Below, piece by piece: positions 11,800 to 22,990 of a stretch of 64,000 bases of DNA (within the stretch, counting starts at the first letter, position 1; the number at the start of each line of letters is the position of its first letter). Both the position numbers and the translations under genes were made by a program. The stretch is from Sipunculus nudus. Lineage: Eukaryota; Annelida; Sipuncula; Golfingiida; Sipunculidae. The stretch is taken from NCBI GenBank assembly GCA_026874595.1, contig CM049320.1, forward strand, positions 6,699,464-6,763,463, given 5' to 3'. The notes under the pieces are model-generated. The model was given only the letters and a program-made list of their open reading frames with translations, was not told where the DNA came from and searched no databases.

Positions 11800-14220
11800 T
11801 TTAATGGCTCATATATCATAGAGTGGGACTGTCTCTGAGGTCCGAGATCAATATCATTTTCTTTTACAATGTCGCGGACACGGGGTAAGGCAAGGTCCGC
11901 CCCTCGATATATGAAATATTCAAGATAGCCTAGTGGGCTAGATGGTCACCTCAATTTAGAATTCTTAAGGCATATTTGTAAATTATCCGCTGGATTTCTC
12001 TTTGCGTGTCCCGATCAATTTTTATAATAACGACCAAATCGTCAGTAATGCGCTGTTTCTTGTTAAAATTTGCAAGGTCTTCACTTTCCATTCTAGCAGC
12101 AACACTGTCAATGTAGTTTTCCCTGTTTTAGTCATATAGTTAGGCACTTGAATACGTAACAGAACGAAGTTTATATTTGTTTTATCGAACCTCTCGTAAA
12201 AAATAAGTAAAACATACAATATCCATCTCCGTGAACATTGAAAAACATGCATCTTACTCTGAATCGCCATGGCAAGTTCTTTTATAGTCATTTTGAGAAT
12301 CACTGACAACAGTCACAGAAACAGCTTAAACACGGTCTTGCGTTTCCTCAATGACGTTTCCTTGTCAACTATTTATTTCATTTTCAGTTACCGGTTATCG
12401 TGATGAAAATTCATTTTTGTCTGCCAGCAAAGCAGCCTCCCAAAGGGATCATTTGTCTTATCTTTCAACGATTTTTCATTATTGTCAATATTTCAATAAT
12501 GTGGACTTTCTTTTTTCAATCATCTTCGTCCTCTGAACCTTATCAATGCACATGTAAAGTTTGATTAAAATCCGTGAAATATGTGTTGAGTTATCGGCCA
12601 GTAAAGATTTTTGCCAAAACTATGGTATTCCCGACTTTGTCTAGGTATATAGTTAAATTTTGTAAAATAAATAGTATTATTTTATTATTATATAATATAT
12701 GTTTAAATTTTTGTGATCAATGAAGGTACCAAATATTACGCATTTGCCTCTTTATGTAATTTGTGCAAATTTTGTTTGGCAAGTTTGTCTTATGTAGGTA
12801 TACTCGCGATAATTCAGGTGGACAGGGGTAGTGGAACAGACTATAGTTAATGACGGAAAACTTAGTTATGAATCACATATATTGGTCATTCTTTTGAACT
12901 CTCTAAACTCACTTTGCAGCCTCCCAATGCAGGCTATTGTTTCAGAGATATTCTTGAGGTCACATCATATCACCTTTTTACGGTGTTCCTGGTCAGCTAT
13001 TTTTCTGTATTCCAATGTTTTTCCCAATAAGATATCTTTCTGTTAGTTTTGATTTCCCGAGTAGATTGACGATTTATTTGCTCAGTTGAGGTACATGGAA
13101 CCATCAAGTTTACCGCCCTACAATCCCTGAGGGACGGAACAGTTGCAAATTGTGACGTGACCATAGACACAAAGGAATGTTTTTTCTTGCGCAACCACTG
13201 TGCGGGTTAAAATCCCTCACCGACAGTCTTGCACCTGCGTTACGTATCACGAAATAGTCGATGCTAAGATCATCGTCCACCAGGAGGTGCCACATGCGAG
13301 GTTGGATTTTGTGGGTGTATTGATTTATGTCTCTTACAGTCACACATAATCGCGCCAGCAGTCGGGTGATCCTATGACGCAACGCCAATGAAGTACTGGA
13401 AAGCAACCATAAACCATGAGCGTCCAAGCAGGGAATGCAACCAAAAGTAGCTGGTCGTTTCTAATGGCACCTTACATGTACGTTCTGTTGTTCCCCTAGC
13501 AGTGTTATACTGACCACCTTCCAATCAGGGGCTATTCTAGACAGGTTTGACTTTTTTACTCGACAATTTTGAAAGAGAACTGAAAAAGTACAGCTTCTCC
13601 TCAAATCAGAAGCTAAGCACATCCGGTCCAATTGCCTGCTGCCCTGTTGTATTCGCGCAGCACATCTTGAAATATACCGATCTGTCCGTCCATTCTATCA
13701 TATCTTCCCTGACCGATGTCCTTTTTATCCGTAAAATTCATTGAAATAGTTATAAATAGAGAATGTATTTTGTGGACAATAAAAGTATTAAAAGGTCCCA
13801 TTTTAATTATTAAAATTTGAGTATTTAAAGGGTTAGCGGGTTAGGCATTGCCATCGTGGCGACGTCATCATTGTGAAACTTGGAAAAAAAAAAATAAAAT
13901 TGTTAATCAAGATTTAATTATTACGTCAAAGGCTTTCCTATTTTCAATATGTGGGTGTAACCATGGCATATCTCTGAGCACCAAGCACTCTACTTCCTTT
14001 TACCAATATGTCGTGGCTAAGATTTTTTAAAGCTTCCCTACGCATAGTAACCGATTGTTTCGCGTTTCATGATACTATTCAATAAAGACACACAGCAAGG
14101 AAGTGACCCACAATCGTGCAGTAGATCATTTGAAGGCAGCAATAGCTGTCGATGAGATCTCTTATCTGTGAATTTCAATATTATTATTCTGTAAAGAAAT
14201 TTAATGCTATGCACAACACG
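11800..14220. other. No gene identified
   Basis: Short open frames on the minus strand at 12022-12309 and 13110-13427 have no recognisable domain. The first could belong to the Helitron N-terminal part. The rest is AT-rich unique sequence. Confidence 0.4.
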
Positions 14221-14226
14221 CTCCAA

Positions 14227-14252
14227 AGTTTTGCTACGGCCAAATATATGGT

Positions 14253-14305
<53 letters not shown>

Positions 14306-14334
14306 ATAACCATATATTTGGCCGTAGCAAAACT
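14227..14334. repeat. Perfect 34-bp inverted repeat with (TA)n loop
   Basis: Arms 14227-14260 and 14301-14334 are exact reverse complements, 34 of 34. The 40-bp spacer is itself TA-rich and self-complementary, giving a 108-bp hairpin or cruciform. Confidence 0.95.
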
Positions 14335-14964
14335 CTTGTGGCGTGGTGTGCCGGCTGCTATAGCTCATCAACACTTGATAATTTAAATCAAATAATAAGG
14401 ACACAAAATATTATTTATTTAGCTAACTGACCATAACTGATTCTACCAAAAATAAATATTTCCATGGCTTATGCGGGAGGTTTGCAAAATAAAGAGCGTT
14501 GAGCATGAATTATACACAATGTCTAATATCAACTTAATTCAGTCAATATTGTTTCTGTCTCGTTTGTAGTTTTCCATATTTTAAATGAAATTACTTTATT
14601 TAGTATTATGCATTTTCTGATTCAATCAATCTGTTTGATTGACCATTCATGGTCGGTATCACATGTGAATAAATATTATTAATATATATGATATCACTCT
14701 TTGACGGGAAGAAGTAAAAACAATTCTTTAGGATTAACGTTTGTATATTTTGTGTGTAAAGGATTCAATATTGAACAAAAGATGAACCTATACGTCATGC
14801 AACTGCTTGACGAGATTAAGACAAACACGGTACATTAGAGGAATTATAGCTCATTCAGCATATATTCTGATATTTCGATGGACACGCTGCTATAGTCTCG
14901 AGGCCCTGCATTGTCAAAGCTCTTGCCTCTTGTCAAAGGAAAATTTGATCGTTCTTCCTTGGGA

Positions 14965-14999
<35 letters not shown>

Positions 15000-15181
15000 T
15001 ATGGAGAGAGAGAAAGAGAGAGATAACAGGATGAAGACGCCTTAGTGTTGACATGACTTGACTTCTGATGAAGGAGCGATAAGCTTCGAAAGCTCGAGGT
15101 TAAATTAAACAGTTAGTCAAAACTAAGGCGTCTTCATTCTGTCATTTGTACAGCAAGAGACTAACACGGCTACATGAAATC

Positions 15182-15230
<49 letters not shown>
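14965..15230. repeat. Hairpin between two (TA)n tracts
   Basis: (TA)n at 14968-14996 and 15181-15230 flank arms of 27 bp that match 25 of 27 (starting ACAGGATGAAGACGCC near 15025 and ending GTCTTCATTCTGT near 15143). The roughly 65-base centre contains CTGATGA...CGAAAGCTCG. It is probably a small non-autonomous element or a piece of a retroelement. Confidence 0.7.
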
Positions 15231-15233
<3 letters not shown>

Positions 15234-15611
15234 CATTACTAATAAGTAATTAAGAAATGTTGATGTTTACATTTGTATTTTTTTCTGTTAATATGTTTCA
15301 TTTTGAACAATATTGTAGTTGCAGTTGAAAGTAGTACAAGTAAAGCTTTTTGGGCCATATGTCGGGAATTTTTTTTCTACCATTTGTCTCTTGAACCATT
15401 CACGGTTTAACACCTAATGGTTGGAGGATCCGCTTGGTAAAAAATATCCCCACTTTTATGAACCTAATTTGTCGAATGCAAAATTGTGATAACACATTAA
15501 ACAAAGACAGGAGTTCCAGAAATAAACTACAATATTGCAACCTTTCATGATTCGGTATTGGTCTCAGGAAAAGCAGTAACAACTGTATTTCTTGCCATTG
15601 ATACAAAGACA

Positions 15612-16270
15612 GGAGTTGTATTGGTGAGGAGTCAGACTTTCTGGGTTGTATTATAAGGGCGAGGAGTCAGCCAGTCTTTCGGGGATGTATTGTAAGGGTA
15701 AGAATTTAACCAGACACTCTGGGCTGTACTGTAATGGTGAGGAGTCAGCTAGTTTTTCTGTATTGCAATGTAATGGTGCGATGTCATCCAGACCACCTGG
15801 GTTGTATTGAAATAGTGAGAAGTCAGCAAAACTTTCACTATTGTATTGTAAGGACGAGGAGTCAGCCAGATATGCTGGGATTGTAATGGTAAGGAATCAG
15901 CCAAACGTTCTGCATTGTGTTGTAATTGTGAGGAGTCAAGCAGACTTTCGGAGTTGTATTGTAAGGATTAGGAGTCAAGCAGACTTCCGGAGTTGTATTG
16001 TAAGGGTGAGGAGTCAAGCAGACTTTTGGAGTTGTATTATAAGGGTGAGGAGTCAAGCAGACCTCTGGGTTGTATTTTCATGGCGAGGAGTCGGCCATAC
16101 TTTCAAGATTGTATTGTAAGGGTGATGAGTAAACCAGACCTTTTTCGGTTGTATCCTAATGGTGAGAAGTCAGCCAGATTTCCTGGGTTGTATTGTAATG
16201 GAGAAGAGTCATATAGACTGTTTGTTTGTATTGTATTGCTGAGGAGTCAGCCTTAATTTCTGGGATTAAC
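15612..16270. repeat. 39-bp tandem array, about 17 units
   Basis: Consensus starts GTTGTATTGTAAGGGTGAGG and continues AGTCAAGCAGACTTTCGGA. Central units are exactly 39 bp (starts at 15953, 15992, 16031), while outer units are more diverged. One more decayed unit lies at about 16350-16395. As 39 is divisible by three, every frame gives 13-residue repeats, but stops break them, so I do not call it coding. Confidence 0.9.
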
Positions 16271-16785
16271 TGTTATGAGTAATGGTACTGTATGGTCAAT
16301 TATCCTGTATAATTATGATATATATAAAATAAAATAAATATAAAATTTTTTTTTTCTGTTAAGAAGTCAGCCAGCCTTTCTGGGTTGTATTTTATTAAAC
16401 TTGACATGGCCTAGAATGCTGGAAACATCAGTGTCTATGCAATGTAATTATGTATAGCATGACAGTATATATAATATATACAGCTGATAACATAGTTTAT
16501 CGTTAAATATATAATGGGTTCATTTGTTTCAAGTTTTATAGTTCTTGGAACAAACAAAAATTAATTGTTCAATCATCATCCACTCGTTATAATATATACC
16601 TGATATTAGATATCATATTCATACCTGATAATATGACATTATTAGTTGAATTATTTTAATACGGGAGAAAAGGCATAAGGTTGTTAATATCATAACCTTA
16701 TAACAACATTAGGTAGGATATAAAGCATTTGTGAGTTGGTAATATGACAAACGAAATTCATAAATAAAATATTATTTTTTTTCAG

Positions 16786-16828
16786 ACACCCCAAGACAGA
16801 GCAAAGCGGAGAGGAGCCCATCCTTGTC
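16786..16828 (+). promoter_or_regulatory. 5' leader of the fucosyltransferase exon
   Basis: TTTTTTTTCAG immediately before 16786 is a strong acceptor, so the coding exon probably follows a 5' UTR intron, leaving a 43-nt leader before the ATG. Confidence 0.55.
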
Positions 16829-18007
16829 ATGTCTTCTAAAATAAATGCAAAAATTTTGATTTTTATTGTTTTAATTGAACTTTCCTTTGTTATGTTAACT
16901 TTTTATATATCTCTCCAAGATCTACCTCTTCAGTATTTCTCCTTGAATTTTATACCACATAGATTAACCAGAATTGCAGGGATGTTTGGAACGTTCTTTT
17001 ATAGTGATCTCACAAACACATCCGATGATGAAAGGCGGCTAAAGAAAATTCTGTTTTGGACCCCTTTCATTTCTACTCCTGATTATGGATTTGGATTTGG
17101 ACGACGTCCCTTTCTGGATCGCAACTGCACCTACACTAAATGTGAAACGACAAATAATCGATCAGAGTTCAATGCGAGCCATGCTGTAATTGTACACATG
17201 AGGAACATCGGTTCCCCATCTAGAATGCCAACATTCCGGTTTCCATGGCAATATTTCGTATTTCTTTTGGCGGAATCACCAATTCACAGCTGCAGAATGG
17301 GAGCATTTAACGGGTTTTTTAATCTAACCAACACGTACCGTTATGATTCGGACATTAATGGACGATACGGTTATTTGGTGAAGAAACGAACCGAGAAAAT
17401 CCCACAAAAGCCGTTTGATTACTCTAAAGGAAAAACAAAACTGGTTGCATGGTTTGAATGTAACTGTCATACTCAAAGTATCAGAAGACAATACACAAAC
17501 GAACTTCAGAAATACATAAACGTTGATATCTATGGTAGATGTGGCCCCTTGAACTGTTCAGGCAGAAAAGTTTGCTATTCTATGTTAGAAAAAAACTATA
17601 AATTTTATCTGTCCTTCGAGAACAGTATTTGTAAGGATAATGCTAGAGAGAAATTGTGGCGTGTACTGGAGCTAAACATGGTGCCTATAGTTTTAGTTTG
17701 GTTTGAATACAAGAAATACCTACCTGATCACTCGTTCATCGATATCAGGGATTACAGATCTCCTTCTGAATTAGCAGCATATTTAAGAAAACTGAATTTG
17801 AATGCAACATTGTATAACCAGTACTTCGAATGGAAACAATATTACAAAATAGACACCAAGACTCACGCTATATGTTACCTTTGTGAATTTTTACACACAA
17901 AGATAAATTTTCATAAAACCTATGAACACTTAGATAAATGGTGGATTAAGGATCAGAACTGTATTGCACCAAGTGAATACTTCAAAGGGCATGCAAACAT
18001 CAGTTAA
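16829..18007 (+). CDS. GT10 alpha-1,3-fucosyltransferase-like protein
   Basis: A single-exon frame of 392 residues, normal length for the family. A short cytosolic tail is followed by one hydrophobic anchor (about residues 9-29), then a luminal domain: a type II Golgi membrane protein. Family marks include TNTYRYDSDI (167-176), FYLSFENSICKD (259-270) and EKLW (274-277). FIDIRDYRSPSELAAYL follows at 303-319. These define the GDP-fucose donor site; the enzyme is expected to add fucose in alpha-1,3 linkage to N-acetylglucosamine on glycoproteins. Seven N-glycosylation sequons (N63, N99, N110, N115, N165, N242, N325) fit a secretory protein. The usual DYVTEK is DNAREK: E and K stay but Y, V and T are replaced, so activity or specificity may differ. 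No intact neighbour is functionally linked. Confidence 0.93.
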   Translation: MSSKINAKILIFIVLIELSFVMLTFYISLQDLPLQYFSLNFIPHRLTRIAGMFGTFFYSDLTNTSDDERRLKKILFWTPFISTPDYGFGFGRRPFLDRNCTYTKCETTNNRSEFNASHAVIVHMRNIGSPSRMPTFRFPWQYFVFLLAESPIHSCRMGAFNGFFNLTNTYRYDSDINGRYGYLVKKRTEKIPQKPFDYSKGKTKLVAWFECNCHTQSIRRQYTNELQKYINVDIYGRCGPLNCSGRKVCYSMLEKNYKFYLSFENSICKDNAREKLWRVLELNMVPIVLVWFEYKKYLPDHSFIDIRDYRSPSELAAYLRKLNLNATLYNQYFEWKQYYKIDTKTHAICYLCEFLHTKINFHKTYEHLDKWWIKDQNCIAPSEYFKGHANIS

Positions 18008-18428
18008 AGAAAAACTTGTTTAAAGAGAGAGGGTTGATAAAAAACTCCTATGATTTTTAACCTGGAATTGGTCAACTAGAACACTATTTGATCAAAGTGT
18101 ATATAAAGGAGGGACAAGAATTGTTGAGAAAATTTTTGTTTCTAGTTAATACCCTATTGGGTATGACAGCAAAAGTGTGGCTCTAGTCACCTAGACTAGA
18201 CTTATAAAATTTCTTGATTGCAGGTTTTTCATGTTTGAACCTATACCCTTCAACAGGAATCCTAACGGTTTTACAACTAGGCGACATCATTCCAAAAAGC
18301 AATAGCTAGTAACTTTTAAATCTTTTCTCTCTGGAATGTACTTCACAACGAAAAGATTTTACAGTGATATGCACCATACAGCAACTTTTCAAAGTTAATT
18401 TAGATCGTATTAGGATGGGAGAGGGTAT

Positions 18429-18434
18429 AATAAA
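18429..18434 (+). terminator. Possible poly(A) signal of the fucosyltransferase
   Basis: AATAAA about 420 nt after the stop, the first canonical signal I see. Confidence 0.45.
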
Positions 18435-18439
18435 ATCTT

Positions 18440-19475
18440 CAACGAAGCCACTTTGTATTGGGGTTTTTACTGGACGTAAATATGTGTATGAACAAACAAA
18501 TTAATGCTACATGTACCAGTGCTCTCATTGTCCTATCAATATTAAGCAGATTAGGAAGAACATAACAGTTGATGCAAAAAGACTGGACTTGATTATTATT
18601 ATACTAAATAACACTTATTTACCATATTGTAAATAAAAAATTGCAACAACTCATTACGTAAGCTTGTAATGATTTATGTTTAATAAGATTTGTTACCACC
18701 ACTCAGCACAAGAAAATAAAGGCAAGGACGCGGGGCCAGTTATGTAAACTTTTCATAAATAATCTAATGTTAACCTGTTATAGCACACGTCTCTGGTTTC
18801 GTTTGTTTTAGTTTGAATAATTAAATCACGTATCATTCTGTAAAACTGTCAATGTTTTTTTTTTATTTTGGAGTGTATATATTTCCGAAGACAGGATGAA
18901 TGTATTCCCCTAGACCCTAACATCCGTGAGCCCAAGGGTTTCATGACACCAACTGGGAGATCATAAATATAAAAAAGGCATTGTAGCTTTTCTAATTATT
19001 TTGACATTGGGTGTCGTTATTATTTGTACATAACAAATTTGCTAATTTTTTTGCATTTATGTAAATTTGAAAAGTGACAATAAAAAATTTAAATAAAATG
19101 CAAAAAATCATTCAATGAACAATTAAACTTCAGATAGAAAGACCATATATGATATTAGAAAAAAACTTGAACAAGTAGCAAATTCTGAGGAATAGCATGC
19201 GCTTCTAAAGTAACAGATATTCGAAAAGCCTTATTAGAGGATATTTGGAAAAGTACGGTTTGAGGACTAAAAGGAGGAGGTAGAATAAAACCAGTAATAT
19301 GGTTCTAATGGAAAGTGTTGTGTAGAAAAAATCATTTGTTAGAAAATAGTGTAATTTCAATTACAGTTGGGAAATTAAAATTAGAGGTACAGTTACAAAT
19401 TTGGAGAGAAAACCAACAATAACAATTACAGCAATAGAAAAAGAAAAACAAGTAATTTTGCCGTTTTTTTTTTAA
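18440..19475. other. AT-rich intergenic sequence
   Basis: No gene or element recognised. Confidence 0.5.
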
Positions 19476-19479
19476 CTGG

Positions 19480-19862
19480 GGGTAGAGCACAGGAGTCAAA
19501 GCCGGGAGGTCTTGAGTTTAAATCTCACCCGAAGCGGTCAAATTTTTACGGCCGGCCCATGAGCGCTCTGCAGGCTTAATGGGAAGGCTCTGCACCATAA
19601 CCTTTTATCAATCACAAACGAGTGCGTCTCTTGGGGGTTCCTCGGATGCTATTACCCAGCAATGGGTATGATTACACACCCAAGACCCACAGGTGCGATA
19701 GACACCGAACCTGGGTGATACCAGGTTACAAAAATAATATGTTAGGAAGCGAGTGATACCGCGCTGTGACACAGTCCTAAACGGAAATGGAACTCTGCAG
19801 ATGTTTATACTTAGATTAATAATTAGATGAGAGAGCATAAAAATGCAGGCGGTTATATCCAC
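19480..19862 (+). mobile_element. tRNA-derived SINE, copy 1
   Basis: The head has A-box-like GGGGGTAGAGCACAGGAGTC and B-box-like TGAGTTTAAATCTCAC. A GGTC..TTTTTACGGCCGGCCC body follows, shared with the copies at 45.1 and 52.0 kb. The tail (GGAATGGAACTCTGCAGATG-like) reappears at 45.4 and 52.2 kb. Confidence 0.75.
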
Positions 19863-20039
19863 AAAAAAATGTTTTTACAGTTTGCGAAAGAATTAGATGA
19901 AAATGGGGGCGCTACTAGTCATCTGGCGGGGCTTAGTGCCAATTGGACGTTTCCAGCCTTTCATGAAAGAGAGTTTAAAAAATACTACACATAATTTTAA
20001 AAGATCGCCGACTTTTGTAAATGATCCACAGAACAAGGG

Positions 20040-21450
20040 ACCTTAATTTTGCAACAATTTTTGCGTTATCATCAAAAATTTAAAAGTTATGAAATAGTCA
20101 AAAATGCTGTCCTGAATGCAAATGAGTTGGTACCTCAGGCCTCTGGACTAAAATTGTGACAAGTTAAGAAGGCTAATAATCATATCCAGGTTGTATTGGT
20201 CAGATAGAAGGATACCTGTTTGATAGATTGTGTCCTTCTTTGCAGGTACACAACAGTTTTGATAAGTTTAGTAGGGTAAATTTGGAATTTGAGAGTTTAC
20301 GAGCAATATGCACAAAGACAGTCAAGTTTTCATGTTGAGACCACCAAGTTGACAGATGAATATGTCATAGCTCACAAAGTGACGTATAGAAAGTACAGTG
20401 ATCGCAAAAGTCAAAGACTAGGTCGGCGTAGAGATAATCCTTTGTCTCTTGGTACCGCCATCTCATTAGAGTCTTCAATTTACAAGTCCCCTGTATAGAT
20501 CAACCGGACTCTCTCGTTGAAAGAGATTGTGGGATTCATTGGTGAGGACCGATGACATGTTTCTATTGTAAAAAGGAGGGGAATGATATTGCTTTTTGTG
20601 AGGCTTAAAAGGCTAAAATGCAAAATGCACAGCGTTACGAGTGGCTGCGAGGCCGCAAGTTCTATGCTATTCTCCCCAGGTCATAACCATGAGAGTCAAG
20701 ATAATTCAAAACCATTGATGATGATAGGGGATATCTCTTTGCGAACTTTTGATACGAGGAATATTGTTACTATCTTACGTGATGCAGGGTCAACACATCA
20801 AGAATAATAGTTTCAACTATTCTCTTTGCCTGTGGCACGAACGCAGGTGCAGATGTACTTCTCCGGGATGTACTCCTCGAGTTTACCCCATGTAACAGTT
20901 CCGTTACACAAGGGCTTTATTGATTGGCCCTTGTGTCAGGTAAGAAAACGGTAGAGATAAGAGAAAGCCTGCCTTTTAGTGGCAATTTCGGTTTACTTTA
21001 GATATGACCTATAGGGAGCTAGATAAATAACTATAGAGCAACAGGTTTTATATAAGCCGAGTGCCTAATGGAACGCGGTGCTAACAGAATGGGAGTTAAA
21101 GGATATTGTTCCAGACTGCTTTACAACTCGAGCTTCTTTCCATGGTATAAAAGCAGAGGCAGTCATAGAGTTAGTTCAAACCTTCATGTCTCATAGTAAT
21201 GAGAGTGTCTACCACGAGAAGCGTGAGTAAGGTCTACATGTGATAGACGTGTTGCTCATAAATGTAGGTCCATCAATTAAGCTTTCTGACATTAGTGTTC
21301 CTCGAAACGAGGAAGTTTCCTTGTCTTCAAACAAGTAGTCTGACTTTATGGTACCTCTTAGTGATATTTCCTGTGACTCATTAACCAGTGATGCGAATGC
21401 TAGACCTTCCAGTTACCAACTTAGCCTGTCTGGAAAAAACAGCTGGAATG
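20040..21450 (+). mobile_element. Ty3/Gypsy-type gag-protease remnant
   Basis: An open frame at 20289-20498 is followed by a zinc-knuckle-like CFYCKKEGNDIAFC (about 20552-20600). Farther on, a broken protease-like stretch includes an L-R-D-A-G-type site and VLLEFTPC. No intact frame, LTR or reverse transcriptase adjoins it. The assignment rests on order and motif resemblance only. Confidence 0.5.
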
Positions 21451-21459
21451 CAAAATGTA

Positions 21460-22620
21460 GTTTCAGAGATTAAAAAAATTGTTTTTTTCCAGTCCTGTTG
21501 TGTTTAGCAATCTGAAGAACGTCCTACATGTTAATATACAGATTACGGATACAGTTTACTATTCAGAAAATGAACTCCTGATTATCTCGCTGAAAGTGTG
21601 ACATGGAAAACGGTACATCAAATAGGCATGCCTTATCGCTTGGATACTTACCAACAGATTATCTCGGCCGAGTTTGATTATTGTCTTTTTTTGTTGTTTT
21701 TATTTTATTTTGGTAGGTTTTTCTATTAAACTCATCAGGAATACTAATCAATAAAATATCTCACCTAAGTTTGATTTTCTTCAAAATACATGCATATTTA
21801 ATAAGGTCATAGGCAACCGCACTCAGGAGGCACCTTGGCTTAAATTAATTAAATCAATTAATTAAATTCTCAAGACATCTTACCCACATGAACAGAAGCA
21901 TTGGGAAATTAATTATTATAATTATTATGATATCATGCTTGCATCAAAGAAAAAATGTTAAATCAACTTGTCTTATTCTGATGTTTTATTTCTGTACAAG
22001 AAGCATTTTAACATATATACATGTATTTCTATGACAATTTATTGTTGCATAATATCATTCGTCACAGAAAAATAAGTGGCAACCAGATTTGAACTAAAAT
22101 GAAAATAAATATTTGTGTAGTCATTATATTACGTTAGCCTCGCTGGGTTACATGCAGTTACAAGTGAGATCGGATAAGAAAAATGGTATATCTTTTATAC
22201 AACCTTGAGAATGAGCCATGAGCAACCAAAACTTAAAACATCTTATTATCACCACTATTACTGTATTTCGATTTTCATGACGGTTATGCAGTTATACAGG
22301 CACTCTGTCTGCCCTAGTTTTCAGCAGCACATACTGCCTTTAAGGGCTTAGAAGTTAACAATGTGTTACTATAAACTTGTGGTTTCTTTATGTAATTTTA
22401 TGTGTGTTTTGTCTTCTACTTGTCTTGTTGTTGTTAGAGTTATAACATCTCTCTGGCATAAGGATGTGAATATAGTTGAACTGTTTCACAATTTTAGCAG
22501 AATAATACAGATCATCAAGTTCTTTTATGTAGTCGAGATTTTATAGCTATATTTTTAGATATGTTATCAATGTTTCTGATATACATGTATACATGGAACT
22601 GAATATATTAAGTAATATAT
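21460..22620. other. No gene identified
   Basis: AT-rich sequence without recognisable features; a TTAATTAAAT cluster lies at about 21840. Confidence 0.5.
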
Positions 22621-22633
22621 ATTTATTTCTTAT

Positions 22634-22990
22634 ATGTCTCACATAGATATATTATCATTGAATGCAAGGGGATTAAGTGGGTGTATGAAAAGGAGAGAGC
22701 TTTTCCATTGGCTCCAAGGTAAAAAATACAATATTATTATGTTGAAAGAAACGCACATTATTCCAGAAGATCTTATGAAATGGCGAGCTGAATGGGGTCA
22801 CCATTTAACCATTAGTAATGGAAACCTTTCATCAAGAGGCGTAGCCATATTGATAAAAGAAAGAGTTATACATGATATACATAGTGTATACTCTGATGAA
22901 TGGGAGATTTATTGTTTTGGATATCCCTCACTTAAACATATAGTACATGAACACGTTGCCTCAGTAAAAAAACAAAACAAAAATAAATAA
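22634..22990 (+). pseudogene. LINE endonuclease N-terminal fragment
   Basis: Matches the start of the endonuclease/exonuclease/phosphatase fold of non-LTR retrotransposons: the LNARGL strand, the LKET catalytic Glu and a GVAILI strand. It stops after about half of the domain, so it is inactive. Confidence 0.8.

Larger units (their letters stand above)
8617..11800 (-). mobile_element. Decayed autonomous Helitron (Rep and helicase remnants)
   Basis: Read on the minus strand, broken frames give Helitron Rep-type segments and then a PIF1-type helicase end in the proper order. The Rep segments include PLHSKRRQYF, AARQFQYR, FQVPGSPHAYTL and IDTLNIIDSYSCA. The helicase segments include AGLHTI, LGARVML, DKSDGLVNG, RGQFPKALAWA and a split ALSRVK. 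Frameshifts and stops are frequent, so no protein can be made. Termini (5' TC, 3' hairpin plus CTRR) were not found. Confidence 0.75.

Noticed and set aside
13110-13427. Transposase or integrase fragment on the minus strand
   Set aside because: A RMWHLLVDDD stretch faintly recalls an integrase core, but nothing else supports it.
15060-15105. Hammerhead ribozyme
   Set aside because: Motifs occur in the right order, but one extra A separates CTGATGA from the stem, and no clear stem III with a cleavage site is visible.
15612-16270. CRISPR array or coding repeat protein
   Set aside because: Units follow each other without spacers, the DNA is animal, and all frames contain stops.
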